DNA of 64,000 bases from contig NZ_JAMLDY010000003.1 in NCBI RefSeq assembly GCF_024211255.1, positions 124,001 through 188,000 on the forward strand, written 5' to 3'. The position numbers and the translations under genes were made by a program. The notes beneath the pieces are model-generated. The model worked only from the letters and a program-made list of their open reading frames with translations. It was not told where the DNA came from and ran no database searches. This DNA comes from Sphingomonas liriopis. Lineage in GTDB: Bacteria > Pseudomonadota > Alphaproteobacteria > Sphingomonadales > Sphingomonadaceae. Positions 52,534 to 61,087 of the stretch are shown here, piece after piece; the first letter of the stretch is position 1, and each line of letters opens with the position of its first letter.

Positions 52534-52842
52534 CTACCCCGGCACCGTCACCGTCAGCCCGTCGAGCGCCGCGCTCAGCCGGATCTGGCACGCCAGCCGG
52601 CTGGTCCGCGTCGCCGCGGGCACCAGATCGAGCAGGTCCTCCTCCTCCTCGCGCGGCGGCGGCAAACGGCCGGCATCGTCGGCGGCGACGACGACGTGAC
52701 AGGTCGCGCACGCCATATCGCCGTTGCAGGTGCCCTCCAGTGGCTGCCCATCCGCCTGCGCGACGTCGAGCAGCCGCGCACCCTCGATTCCGAACGCCTC
52801 GCGGACCACGCCATCGGCGCCGACAAACCGCACCCGGATCAT
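52534..52842 (-). CDS. [2Fe-2S] adrenodoxin-type ferredoxin
   Basis: A 102-aa ferredoxin, start MIRVRFVGADGVVREAFGIE. The cluster Cys pattern is C-x5-C-x2-C...C (GTCNGDMACATCHVVV and RLACQI). It transfers single electrons. It is the last gene of a three-gene set behind two cysteine desulfurases (start overlaps the preceding stop by 4 bases), so a role in Fe-S cluster assembly, as for ISC ferredoxin, is likely. The alternative is a P450 or hydroxylase redox partner. Confidence 0.88.
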   Translation of the reverse strand: MIRVRFVGADGVVREAFGIEGARLLDVAQADGQPLEGTCNGDMACATCHVVVAADDAGRLPPPREEEEDLLDLVPAATRTSRLACQIRLSAALDGLTVTVPG

Positions 52843-53912
52843 GCCGCCACCCGCTGGCGGTTCGCAGCGGCGACGATCTGGTCGAGCGCCTCGCGCAGGT
52901 CCGCCTCGGTCGTGTAACGGCCCCAGCCGAGCCGGATGCTCGACCGCGCCTGCGCCTCGGTGAGGCCGATCGCGCGCAACACATGGCTCGACCGCCCCGA
53001 CCCGCTCGCGCACGCCGACCCCGCCGAAAAGGCGATGGTGCGGCAGTCCGACATCAGCCGCGCGACGTCGAGCCCGTCGCGCCGCACGTTGAGGTTGCCG
53101 CGATAGCGCGCCTCGATCGCGCCGTTGATCGTCCAGCCCGGCAACCGCTCGGTCGCGAGACCCCACAGGCGTTCGACATGCGCGGCATCCGCGTCGCGCC
53201 GCTCCGCCATCAACCGCGCCGCGACGCCGAATCCGGCGCACAGCGCTGGCGACAGCGTGCCCGACCGCCCGCCCTCCTGATCGCCGCCGTGCAGCAGCGG
53301 TTCGAGCCGCACCCCGTCGCGGATCCACAGCGCGCCGATGCCCTTGGGCCCGTAGATCTTGTGCGCCGACACCGCGACCAGATCGACGCCGGCGGGGATC
53401 GCCGCCCGGCCATAGCCCTGCACCGCATCGCACAGCAGCAGCGCGCCCGTCCCGCGGGCGGCTCCGGCAAGCTCGGCGACTGGCTGGATCGTGCCGATCT
53501 CGTTGTTGACCAGCATCGCCGCGACCAGCCCGCCTTCGGTCACGACCGCCCCGGCATCGACCTGCCCGTCGCCGTCGACGGGCAGCACCGTCGCGCTCCG
53601 CCCGGTCTCGCGCTCGTGGCGAACGCTGTCGAGCACCGCGGCATGTTCGGTCGCCACCGTCACGATGGGGCCGCGCGTCCCCTTGATCGCCCAGTTGAGC
53701 GCCTCGGTCGCGCCGCTGGTGAACACCACGCGTCCCCCCGGCGGCAGCAGCGCAGCGACCTGGTCGCGCGCGACCTCGACCGCAGCCTTCGCCGCACGTC
53801 CCGGCCGGTGCGGCGAGTGCGGGTTGGCATGCTGGTCGGCGAGCCAAGGCATCATCGCCGCCAGCGCCTCCGGCGCGAGCGGCGTCGTCGCCTGATAGTC
53901 GAGGTAGATCAT
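52839..53912 (-). CDS. Cysteine desulfurase (class V aminotransferase), gene 2 of the pair
   Basis: A 357-aa PLP enzyme. Start MIYLDYQATTPLAPEALAAM (53912) overlaps the upstream gene's stop. The PLP Lys is in VSAHKIYGPKGIGALWI, the PLP-stacking His in VATEHAAVLDS, and the persulfide Cys in AGSACASGSGRSSHVL. FTSGATEALNWAIKG is typical. It moves sulfur from cysteine for Fe-S clusters or thiolation. Two such genes are in series with a ferredoxin. Confidence 0.93.
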   Translation of the reverse strand: MIYLDYQATTPLAPEALAAMMPWLADQHANPHSPHRPGRAAKAAVEVARDQVAALLPPGGRVVFTSGATEALNWAIKGTRGPIVTVATEHAAVLDSVRHERETGRSATVLPVDGDGQVDAGAVVTEGGLVAAMLVNNEIGTIQPVAELAGAARGTGALLLCDAVQGYGRAAIPAGVDLVAVSAHKIYGPKGIGALWIRDGVRLEPLLHGGDQEGGRSGTLSPALCAGFGVAARLMAERRDADAAHVERLWGLATERLPGWTINGAIEARYRGNLNVRRDGLDVARLMSDCRTIAFSAGSACASGSGRSSHVLRAIGLTEAQARSSIRLGWGRYTTEADLREALDQIVAAANRQRVAA

Positions 53913-54979
53913 GCCGCCCGCCGCATCTGCTTCGCCATCGCGCGCCACGCGGCGATGAAGGCGTCGACCTGTTCGACCGTCGTGGTGCGCCCGAAGCTCA
54001 CCCGGATCACCTCGCGCCCGGCGGCCTCCTCCCAGCCCATCGCGGCGAGGACGTGGCTCGGCTTCATGCTGCCGCTCGAACAGGCGCTGCCCGCCGATAC
54101 CGCGAAGCCGGCGCTGTCGAGCAAGATCAGCTGCGCCGCCGCCGCGCTGCCGCGCAACCGGTACGAACCGATCGCCGGATGCCGCGGGCTTCCCGCCCCG
54201 ACGATCTCGCCACCCGAGCGCAGGATCGCATCGTCGAGCCGCGCACGCAGGTCGCCATGATCCGCCTCCGGCTCGGCCAGCGCCGCCGCATAGCCGAGCA
54301 CGCCCGGCAGATTCTCGGTGCCCGGCCGATAGCCGCGCTCCTGCCCGCCGCTCGGATGGAGCAGCGCCAGATCGCGCACCAGCAGCGCGCCGACGCCCGG
54401 CGGCCCGCCGCGCTTGTGCGCCGACAGCGCGATCATGTCGGCGATCTCCGCCAGTTCGGCCGACGCGGGCATCTGCGCCGCATCGACCAGCAGCTGGCCA
54501 CCGGCGGCGTGCACCACCTCGGCGATCGCCGCGATCGGCTGGCGCACCCCCGTCTCGCTGTTCGCCCATTGCACGCAGACCAGCGCCGGCGCGCCCGCCA
54601 GCATCGCCGCGAGCGCGCCCGGATCGACGATCCCGCCCGCATCGACCGGCACCACGCCCGCATCGCCGCCGGCGCGCATCACCGCATCATGCTCGACCGC
54701 GGTGATGAAGCGTCGGCCCGCGGTGGTGCGCCCCAGCGCGATCGCCAGCGATTCGCTCGCACCGCTGGTCAGGATCGTCTCACCGCGCCAGCCGTGCGCG
54801 GCGGCGATCGTACGCCGTGCCTCCTCCAGCGCCGCGCGTGCGCGCCGCCCCTCGGCATGCGGCGACGACGGGTTCGCCCACAGCGCCAGCCCCTGCGCCA
54901 CCGCGGCGCGCGCGGCGACGGTCATCGGGGTCGTCGCGGCATGGTCCAGATAGATACGGTCGGTCAGCATGCGTTCCAT
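53909..54979 (-). CDS. Cysteine desulfurase, gene 1 of the pair
   Basis: A 356-aa PLP enzyme (MLTDRIYLDHAATTPMTVAA if the second Met, 54967, is used; the ORF can start at 54979). The PLP Lys is in LSAHKRGGPPGVGALLV and the persulfide Cys in [29 protein letters not shown] carries the His. It is more divergent than its neighbour. Both sets of key residues are intact, so both are probably active. They overlap by 4 bases and are translated together; the first gene is divergent from an alpha/beta hydrolase. Confidence 0.92.
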   Translation of the reverse strand: MERMLTDRIYLDHAATTPMTVAARAAVAQGLALWANPSSPHAEGRRARAALEEARRTIAAAHGWRGETILTSGASESLAIALGRTTAGRRFITAVEHDAVMRAGGDAGVVPVDAGGIVDPGALAAMLAGAPALVCVQWANSETGVRQPIAAIAEVVHAAGGQLLVDAAQMPASAELAEIADMIALSAHKRGGPPGVGALLVRDLALLHPSGGQERGYRPGTENLPGVLGYAAALAEPEADHGDLRARLDDAILRSGGEIVGAGSPRHPAIGSYRLRGSAAAAQLILLDSAGFAVSAGSACSSGSMKPSHVLAAMGWEEAAGREVIRVSFGRTTTVEQVDAFIAAWRAMAKQMRRAA

Positions 54980-55059
54980 TTGCGCCAGAGGACGTGACGC
55001 CTATATAGCGCGCAACATCCCGCGCTGCACCGGCGCGCCTCCTAGCTGTGGCGAGATCC

Positions 55060-55716
55060 ATGCCCGAAGTCATTTTCCCCGGTCCCGAGGGCCGTCTCGA
55101 AGGGCGCTTCGCCCCCGCTCCCCGCCCGCGCGCACCCGTCGCGATGATCCTGCATCCGCACCCTAGCGCGGGCGGCACGATGAACAACCGGCTGGTGCAG
55201 GAGCTCTACAAGACCTTCCAGCGCCGCGGCTTCGCGACGCTGCGCTTCAACTTCCGCGGCGTCGGCAAGAGCCAGGGCGTGTTCGACAACGGCGTCGGCG
55301 AACTCTCCGACGCGGCGAGCGCGCTCGACTGGGTGCAGAGCTTCCACCCGGAAGCCTCGACCACCTGGATCGCGGGCGTCAGCTTCGGCGCGTGGATCGG
55401 CATGCAGCTGCTGATGCGCCGCCCGGAAATCCGCGGCTTCATCTCGATCGCGCCGCCCGCGAACATGTACGACTTCTCGTTCCTCGCCCCCTGCCCGTCG
55501 TCGGGCATCATCATCCAGGGCGAGGCCGACGAGGTCGCGACCCCGGGCGCGACGCAGAAGCTGGTCGACAAGCTGCGCACGCAAAAGCACATCACCATCC
55601 ACCACGACACGATCCCGAAGGCGAACCACTTCTTCGAGAACGAAACGCCCGAGCTGATGCGCTCGGTCGACAATTATCTGGATATGCGGCTGGATCCGAA
55701 CAGCCCGATACGGTGA
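55060..55716 (+). CDS. Alpha/beta hydrolase (serine aminopeptidase/esterase-like)
   Basis: A 218-aa protein, start MPEVIFPGPEGRLEGRFAPA. The short-chain alpha/beta fold has APVAMILHPHPSAGGTMNNR (oxyanion), FNFRGVGKS, the nucleophile elbow AGVSFGAWIG and the terminal His region IPKANHFFENETPELM. It is the size of small esterases or YpfH/FrsA-like proteins; substrate unknown. It diverges from the cysteine desulfurase pair and is followed by structured intergenic DNA. Confidence 0.9.
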   Translation: MPEVIFPGPEGRLEGRFAPAPRPRAPVAMILHPHPSAGGTMNNRLVQELYKTFQRRGFATLRFNFRGVGKSQGVFDNGVGELSDAASALDWVQSFHPEASTTWIAGVSFGAWIGMQLLMRRPEIRGFISIAPPANMYDFSFLAPCPSSGIIIQGEADEVATPGATQKLVDKLRTQKHITIHHDTIPKANHFFENETPELMRSVDNYLDMRLDPNSPIR

Positions 55717-55717
55717 A

Positions 55718-55814
55718 GGCTGGCGTGGCGGAGTAGCGCAGCTAATCCGCCGTCAATCGCCAGCCCGGCCAGCGGTGCGCAGCACCGACTGACGGCATGG
55801 GCTTCGCCCATGCC
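55718..55814. repeat. Nested hairpins after the alpha/beta hydrolase gene
   Basis: Two stems lie after the stop: GGCTGGCG...CGCCAGCC at 55718-55765, enclosing GCGGAGTAGC/GCTAATCCGC, and GGCATGGGC-TTC-GCCCATGCC at 55794-55814. Together with a class A repeat at 55867 they occupy the 55717-56048 gap. No gene is visible there. Confidence 0.65.
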
Positions 55815-55866
55815 GGGCGATGGGGCGACCGCCCGGCGAGGTCGTACACCCTCAGTACCATCCCTT

Positions 55867-55974
55867 CGTCACCCCGGACTTGTTCCGGGGTCCACTGAGC
55901 CGCGGGCGTATCGTTCGAGCCTCTGGCGTTATGCCTCGCCGCGGAGTGGACCCCGGAACAAGTCCGGGGTGACG
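55867..55974. repeat. Class A palindromic repeat, copy 7
   Basis: The left arm CGTCACCCCGGACTTGTTCC is complementary to the right arm GGAACAAGTCCGGGGTGACG. The interior ATGCCTCGCCGCGGAGTGGA is inverted relative to most copies, so this is the reverse orientation of the A1 subtype. Confidence 0.9.
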
Positions 55975-56048
55975 GAGGAGGTGGAACGGGCGTCGGCACG
56001 CCTCTCGGGACGGCGCCATCGAGCGACAGCCCGCACGCCGCCCCCCGC

Positions 56049-56228
56049 TCACAACTGCCAGATCACCACATTCCCCAGCAACACCGCCGCCATCACCAGC
56101 AGCAGCACGCCCTTCCGCCGGTCATGCCCACGCGCGATCAGCGCCCCGCCGCCGATCAGGCAGGCGAAGCACCCGAGCATCGCGATCGCCGGCGCCGCCT
56201 TGGCGATCGATCCCAGCGCCCCGTCCAC
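56049..56228 (-). CDS. Small membrane protein, 59 aa, downstream of ybaB
   Basis: GTG 56228, eight bases after the ybaB stop, opens VDGALGSIAKAAPAIAMLGC and continues with two hydrophobic helices (AIAMLGCFACLIGGGALIA; VLLLVMAAVLLGNVVIWQL) separated by RGHDRRKG. No family name is known to me. Its position at the end of dnaX-ybaB and its two-helix composition support translation. Confidence 0.62.
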   Translation of the reverse strand: MDGALGSIAKAAPAIAMLGCFACLIGGGALIARGHDRRKGVLLLVMAAVLLGNVVIWQL

Positions 56229-56235
56229 GCGCGCC

Positions 56236-56559
56236 TCAGAACGGCAGTTTGAAGCCCGGTGGCAGCGGCAGCCCGCTGGTCATCTTCGACATCTCGGCAC
56301 CCGACACCGCATCCGCCTTGGTCCGCGCGTCGTTGAACGCCGCCGCCAGCAGATCCTCGAGCATCTGCTTCTCGCTGACCTCGATCAGCGAATCGTCGAT
56401 CGCGATGTTGATGATGCGCCCCTTGGCGCTCGCCTTCACCTTGACGAGGCCGCCGCCCGACACGCCCTCGACCTCGATCGTGTCGAGCTGGTCCTGCGCC
56501 TTCTGCAACTCGCTCTGGACGTTCTGCGCCATCGCGAGGATTTCATCGAGGTTCTTCAT
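56236..56559 (-). CDS. ybaB: YbaB/EbfC nucleoid-associated protein
   Basis: A 107-aa dimeric DNA-binding protein. The family pattern is complete: MKNLDEILAMAQNVQSELQK helix, EVEGVSGGGLVKVKASAKGR, INIAIDDSLIEVSEKQMLED and a C-terminal LPLPPGFKLPF. It follows dnaX with a 4-base overlap (ATGA), the classical dnaX-ybaB arrangement, and probably shapes nucleoid structure. Confidence 0.95.
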   Translation of the reverse strand: MKNLDEILAMAQNVQSELQKAQDQLDTIEVEGVSGGGLVKVKASAKGRIINIAIDDSLIEVSEKQMLEDLLAAAFNDARTKADAVSGAEMSKMTSGLPLPPGFKLPF

Positions 56560-58202
56560 GCGATACTCCGTTTGCCGGGCCAGGCTTCCAGTTCCGCCTC
56601 CGGGAAGGCCGCGAACGCCGCCTTCACCAGCGGCGTGTCGAGGATCGCCAGACGCGTCGCCTCTTCATCCGCCTTGTCCTTCTCGCGCAAGGTAGGCGCG
56701 CCGGGCGCATCCTCCAAGCCAATCTTCCAAACCTGCCCGGTCGTCTTCTTGAGCGCCTCGGCGACGTCGCGCAGCGTGTCCGCCGACATCGGCCGCGATC
56801 CGCTGAGTACCAGTTCGGGCGGCGCATAGCGGACGACGCGCGCGCCATGGCCCAGCTGCGCGGCGACGGCATGATGCCCCTTGTCCTCGAGCAGCGCGAC
56901 CATCGCCGGAAAGTCCGCCGGCATGCCGCCGCGTTCCTCGGCGACCGGCGCCGGTTGCGCCGCGGCGGCGGGCGCCGCCGATGCGGGCAGCGCACCGAGC
57001 TTGCCGCTGGCGATCTGCTTCGCCAGCTCGCCCGGATCGGGCAATGTCGAGGCATGGATCGCGCGCAGCAGCGCCATCTCCGCCGCCTCGATCGGCAGCG
57101 CCGCTTTGGCGACCTCGTCATGCCCCTTCAGGAACAATTGCCACAGCCGGTGCAACGCCGGAAAGGACAGCTTGTCCGCCCATTCGCTGCGCGCGTTGCG
57201 CTCCTCGATCGCCTGCGCCGGGTCCTCGGCGGTGCCGACCTTGGCGAGCGTGATGCCGTGCACCGTTTCGAGCAGCGAGCGCAGCACCGATTGCGGATCG
57301 ACGCCATAATCATATTGCCGGCGCAGGCTGGCGAGCGCCCTTGCCGCATCGCCCGCGAGCACCAGCCCCAACAGGTCGCGCACCGCACCGCGATCGGACA
57401 GGCCGAGCATCTGCCGCACCGCGTCCGCGGTCACGCCGCCACCCTCCAGCCCCGCATGCGCGATCCCCTGATCGAGGATCGACAGCCCGTCGCGCGCCGA
57501 CCCTTCCGCCGCCCGCGCGATCAGCATCAGCGCCTCGGGCTCGGCCTGCACCCCCTCCTCGCCGCAGACGAAGGCGAAATGCGCCGCCAGCTGCTCGGCC
57601 GAGATCCGCCGCAGGTCGAACCGTTGGCAGCGCGACAGCACGGTGATCGGCACCTTGTTCACCTCGGTCGTGGCGAACAGGAACTTGACGTGCGCGGGCG
57701 GCTCCTCGAGCGTCTTGAGCAATGCGTTGAACGCATTCTTGGACAGCATGTGGACCTCGTCCACGATGTAGATCTTGTAGCGCGCCGACACCGCGGCATA
57801 GCGCGCCGCGTCGATGATCTCGCGCACGTCGTCGACACCGGTGTGGCTCGCGGCGTCCATCTCGATCACGTCGATATGGCGCCCCTCGGCGATCGCGCGG
57901 CATGGCTCGCAGACCCCGCATGGATCGATCGTCGGCCCGCCGGTGCCGTCCGGCCCGACGCAGTTGAGCGCCTTGGCGATCAGCCGCGCGGTCGAGGTCT
58001 TGCCCACCCCGCGTACGCCGGTCATCAAGAAAGCATGCGCCAGCCGGTCGCGCTTGATGGCGTTACCCAGCGTCGTCACCATCGCATCCTGCCCGATCAG
58101 CTCGCGGAACGTCTGCGGACGGTATTTGCGCGCGAGCACGCGATACGGGTTGGCCTTGGCGGCAGGCTGCGGCGGTTCGCCCAGATCAAAGGAATCGGCC
58201 AT
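56556..58202 (-). CDS. dnaX: DNA polymerase III subunit gamma/tau
   Basis: A 548-aa clamp-loader ATPase. N-terminal YRVLARKYRPQTFRELIGQD, Walker A GVRGVGKTST, a zinc-binding set of four Cys around CGVCEPCRAIAEG, Walker B IVDEVHML and the SRC motif in VLSRCQRFDL. The C-terminal part is tau-like and short. It loads the beta clamp and couples the replisome. No obvious frameshift site for a separate gamma form is noticed; none is claimed. Start MADSFDLGEPPQPAAKANPY. Confidence 0.96.
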   Translation of the reverse strand: MADSFDLGEPPQPAAKANPYRVLARKYRPQTFRELIGQDAMVTTLGNAIKRDRLAHAFLMTGVRGVGKTSTARLIAKALNCVGPDGTGGPTIDPCGVCEPCRAIAEGRHIDVIEMDAASHTGVDDVREIIDAARYAAVSARYKIYIVDEVHMLSKNAFNALLKTLEEPPAHVKFLFATTEVNKVPITVLSRCQRFDLRRISAEQLAAHFAFVCGEEGVQAEPEALMLIARAAEGSARDGLSILDQGIAHAGLEGGGVTADAVRQMLGLSDRGAVRDLLGLVLAGDAARALASLRRQYDYGVDPQSVLRSLLETVHGITLAKVGTAEDPAQAIEERNARSEWADKLSFPALHRLWQLFLKGHDEVAKAALPIEAAEMALLRAIHASTLPDPGELAKQIASGKLGALPASAAPAAAAQPAPVAEERGGMPADFPAMVALLEDKGHHAVAAQLGHGARVVRYAPPELVLSGSRPMSADTLRDVAEALKKTTGQVWKIGLEDAPGAPTLREKDKADEEATRLAILDTPLVKAAFAAFPEAELEAWPGKRSIA

Positions 58203-58282
58203 TGGCGTTCATATAGGGGGCGAGCGCCGCGGTGTCGAAGCCTCGCCGCGCCGAGAGGGCCCAACGGTCGCACCACTTCCTT

Positions 58283-58390
58283 CGTCACCCCGGACTTGTT
58301 CCGGGGTCCACTCCGCGGCGAGGCATAACGCAAGAGGCTCGAACGATACGCCCGCTGCCCGGTGGACCCCGGAACAAGTCCGGGGTGACG
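58283..58390. repeat. Class A palindromic repeat, copy 8
   Basis: The left arm CGTCACCCCGGACTTGTTCC is complementary to the right arm GGAACAAGTCCGGGGTGACG, with CTCCGCGGCGAGGCATAACG inside. It lies between the divergent dnaX and recJ starts, in their upstream region, an exception to the usual gene-end position. The remainder of the 58203-58498 gap shows no gene. Confidence 0.9.
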
Positions 58391-58498
58391 TAGGGATATG
58401 GCGGGCGCATGGATCATCGCCCCGGTTTACCCCTGCCGGTTGTAAGCCTAGGACACCCCCACGCGCCCTCGCGCCCACCCCGGAACCGCTCGAAACCC

Positions 58499-60253
58499 AT
58501 GCCCCCCGTCCTCGGCGTCACCGCCTCGATTCTCGGCCAGCCCTGGCATTGGCGCGCCCTCGCCGCGGACGCGCGCGACGGCTTCGGCGCAGACGATCTC
58601 GTCACGCAACTGCTGCTCGCCCGCGGTGCCCCGCGCGAAACGCTCGACCAGCACCGCGCACCCTCGATCCGCGCCTTCATGCCCGACCCGTCGGTGTTCC
58701 GCGACATGGACCGCGCGGCCACGCGCCTCGCCGACGCGGTTCAGGCGGGCGAGCGGATCGCGGTGTTCGGCGATTACGACGTCGACGGCGCGACCTCGGC
58801 GGCGCTGCTCATTCTCGTCCTGCGCGATCTCGGGATCGAAGCGCACCCCTATATCCCCGATCGGCTGCTCGAAGGCTATGGCCCTTCGGGCGACGCGCTC
58901 GTCCGGCTGGCCAACGAGGGCGCCTCGCTGATCGTCACCGTCGATTGCGGCGCGCAGGCGTTCGAGGCGCTGGCGATGGCGCACGCCCACCCGGTCGACG
59001 TCGTCGTCGTCGATCACCACAAATGCGCCGCCGCGCTGCCGCTCGCGCACGCGCTCGTCAATCCCAACCGCCTCGACGAGGACGAGGGCGCCGCGCACGG
59101 CCATCTCGCCGCGGTCGGCGTCTGCTTCCTCCTCGCCGCCGCGCTGATCCGCACGTTGCGCGGCCGCGGCTTCTTCGCGGACAGGTCCGAACCGCGGCTG
59201 ATCGACCATCTCGACATCGTCGCATTGGGCACCGTCGCCGACGTCGCGCAGCTGCGCGGCCTCAACCGCGCGTTCGTCGCGCAGGGGCTGAAGGTGATGG
59301 CGCAGCGCCGCAATCCCGGCCTCGCCGCGCTGATCGAGGCATCGCGCCTCACCCGCGCACCGACCTGCAGCGACCTCGGCTTCGCGCTCGGGCCGCGGAT
59401 CAACGCCGGCGGCCGCGTCGGCCGCGCCGACCTCGGCGTGCGCCTGCTCACCACGCAGGACCCCGACGAGGCGCGCGTCATCGCCGACGAGCTCGACCGC
59501 CTCAACGACGAACGCCGCCTGATCGAGGCGGGCGTGCAACAGGCCGCCGAGGCGATGGCGGCGGAGGACCGGATGGTCGCGGTCGTCGCCGGCGACGGCT
59601 GGCACCCCGGCGTGATCGGCATCGTCGCCGGCCGGCTCAAGGAAAAGCTCGGCCGCCCGGCGATCGTCATCGCGATCGGCGAGGACGGGCTCGGCAAGGG
59701 TTCGGGCCGCTCGGTCGCCGGGGTCGATCTCGGCGCGGCGGTGCTCGCCGCGAAGGAGCACGGCCTGCTCGTCGCCGGTGGCGGCCATGCGATGGCGGCG
59801 GGCCTGACGATCGCCGCCGACCGGATCGCCGACTTCGCCGACTTCCTCGAAGAGCGGCTCGCGCCTGCGGTGACCCGCGCGGTCGGCGAACGTGCGCTGC
59901 TGGTCGACACCGTCCTCGCCCCAGGCGGCATCACCCCCGCGCTGGTCGAATCGCTCGACGTCGGCGGCCCCTACGGCATGGGCTGGCCCGCGCCGCGCAT
60001 CGCCGTCGGCCCGTTGCGCATCGTCAAGGCCGACATCGTCGGCAACGGCCACGTCCGCGCGATCGTCGCCGGCGACGACGGCCGCAGTTTCAAGGCGGTC
60101 GCCTTCCGCGCGGCCGACACGCCGCTCGGCCAGGCGCTGCTCGCCGCACCGCCGCACCGCCGCCTGTGGCTCGCCGGCCGCGCCAGGATCGACGACTGGG
60201 GCAGCCGCCCGGCGGCCGAACTGCACCTCGAAGACGCCGCCTGGGCGGATTGA
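58499..60253 (+). CDS. recJ: Single-stranded-DNA exonuclease RecJ
   Basis: A 584-aa 5'-3' ssDNA exonuclease for RecF-path repair and mismatch repair. The DHH-type metal motifs are in IAVFGDYDVDGATSAALLIL (DxD), VTVDCGAQ, VVDHHKC (DHH) and HLDIVALGTVADVAQL. The DHHA1 domain has GRSVAGVDLGAAV and GGGHAMAAGLTI. The start MPPVLGVTASILGQPWHWRA is at 58499; the earlier in-frame start would give an unlikely leader. Length is that of RecJ. The tRNA-Glu follows. Confidence 0.96.
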   Translation: MPPVLGVTASILGQPWHWRALAADARDGFGADDLVTQLLLARGAPRETLDQHRAPSIRAFMPDPSVFRDMDRAATRLADAVQAGERIAVFGDYDVDGATSAALLILVLRDLGIEAHPYIPDRLLEGYGPSGDALVRLANEGASLIVTVDCGAQAFEALAMAHAHPVDVVVVDHHKCAAALPLAHALVNPNRLDEDEGAAHGHLAAVGVCFLLAAALIRTLRGRGFFADRSEPRLIDHLDIVALGTVADVAQLRGLNRAFVAQGLKVMAQRRNPGLAALIEASRLTRAPTCSDLGFALGPRINAGGRVGRADLGVRLLTTQDPDEARVIADELDRLNDERRLIEAGVQQAAEAMAAEDRMVAVVAGDGWHPGVIGIVAGRLKEKLGRPAIVIAIGEDGLGKGSGRSVAGVDLGAAVLAAKEHGLLVAGGGHAMAAGLTIAADRIADFADFLEERLAPAVTRAVGERALLVDTVLAPGGITPALVESLDVGGPYGMGWPAPRIAVGPLRIVKADIVGNGHVRAIVAGDDGRSFKAVAFRAADTPLGQALLAAPPHRRLWLAGRARIDDWGSRPAAELHLEDAAWAD

Positions 60254-60305
60254 CGGCACAAACCCCTTGACCCCCCGCCCCCCCTCTTCTAGCAGCACCC
60301 CCGCT

Positions 60306-60380
60306 GGCCCCTTCGTCTAGCGGTTAGGACGCGGCCCTTTCACGGCTGAAGCACGGGTTCGATTCCCGTAGGGGTCACCA
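60306..60380 (+). tRNA. tRNA-Glu (anticodon TTC)
   Basis: 75 nt including encoded CCA (60378-60380). The acceptor stem is GGCCCCT/AGGGGTC with one G-U, the D-arm has CTAGCGGTTAG, the anticodon loop CTTTCAC shows TTC, and the T-loop GGGTTCGATTCCC is canonical. It reads GAA/GAG codons. Confidence 0.96.
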
Positions 60381-60390
60381 TTGTCAAGGC

Positions 60391-60416
60391 AAAAGCGGCA
60401 GAAATCTGCGCTTTTT
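60391..60416 (+). terminator. Intrinsic terminator after tRNA-Glu
   Basis: AAAAGCGGCAG-AAAT-CTGCGCTTTTT: a bulged hairpin followed by five T, 10 bases after the tRNA 3' end. A usual rho-independent terminator for the tRNA transcript. The IS remnant begins beyond it. Confidence 0.75.
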
Positions 60417-60462
60417 GCGGACACGGTGCGATTAGCGACATCCTCTCGTCCCCCAAAATAAT

Positions 60463-60930
60463 TTGGCTGTGATGGTTCAATATGGACCGCCTTGGGTCGA
60501 AGGCTATCGCCGGGTGACGGCATTGCTGTGCCATGCGGGTTGGACGGTGAACCATAAGCGTGTCGAGCGGATTTGGCGGCGTGAAGGGCTCAAGGTCCCG
60601 CAGCGTCAGCCGAAGCGCGGGCGTCTATGGCTAAACGACGGATCATGCACCCGCCTGCGGCCGCAATATCCGGGGCATGTGTGGGCCTACGACTTCGTCG
60701 AGGGTCGGATGCATGATGGGCGCAAGTTCCGCATCCTCACCATCATCGACGAGCCCAGCAGGGAATGCCTGGCGCTCATCGTCGCGCGACAGCTCAAGCA
60801 TGAGGATGTCGCCGGCACTTATGAACCAGTAGCGGGATCTTGTGAAAGGAGCGCGCTGATCCGCGTCGACTCCGGGGTGGATCGAATTGCTCCGCCAGCC
60901 AACCAAACATATTCGCTCCCTCGGTCTTGA
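60463..60930 (+). pseudogene. IS3-family transposase (OrfB) remnant
   Basis: The frame has good similarity to IS3-type OrfB over about 60490-60810: EGYRRVTALLCHAGWTVNHK, RVERIWRREGLKVPQRQPKR, HVWAYDFVEGRMHDGRKFRI and TIIDEPSRECLALIVARQLK. It contains the first catalytic Asp (WAYDF), but sequence after KHEDV is unrelated and the second Asp and Glu are missing. It is truncated at both ends and not active. The IS3 partner OrfA and terminal inverted repeats are not seen. It sits just after tRNA-Glu, a common insertion point. Confidence 0.85.
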
Positions 60931-61087
60931 GGCCGGCGTACACAACAGATGCAAGAAAAAGCGCCAGCTATATGCGAGCGCTATGCCTTTTCTCGAAATC
61001 GATCTCGTAATGCTACGTAGGGAGGTCTTCATAGCGGGTCGCTGATGGTGCCCCGACGGTCGTGGGTGCCGATCTACAGGGGCGTCC

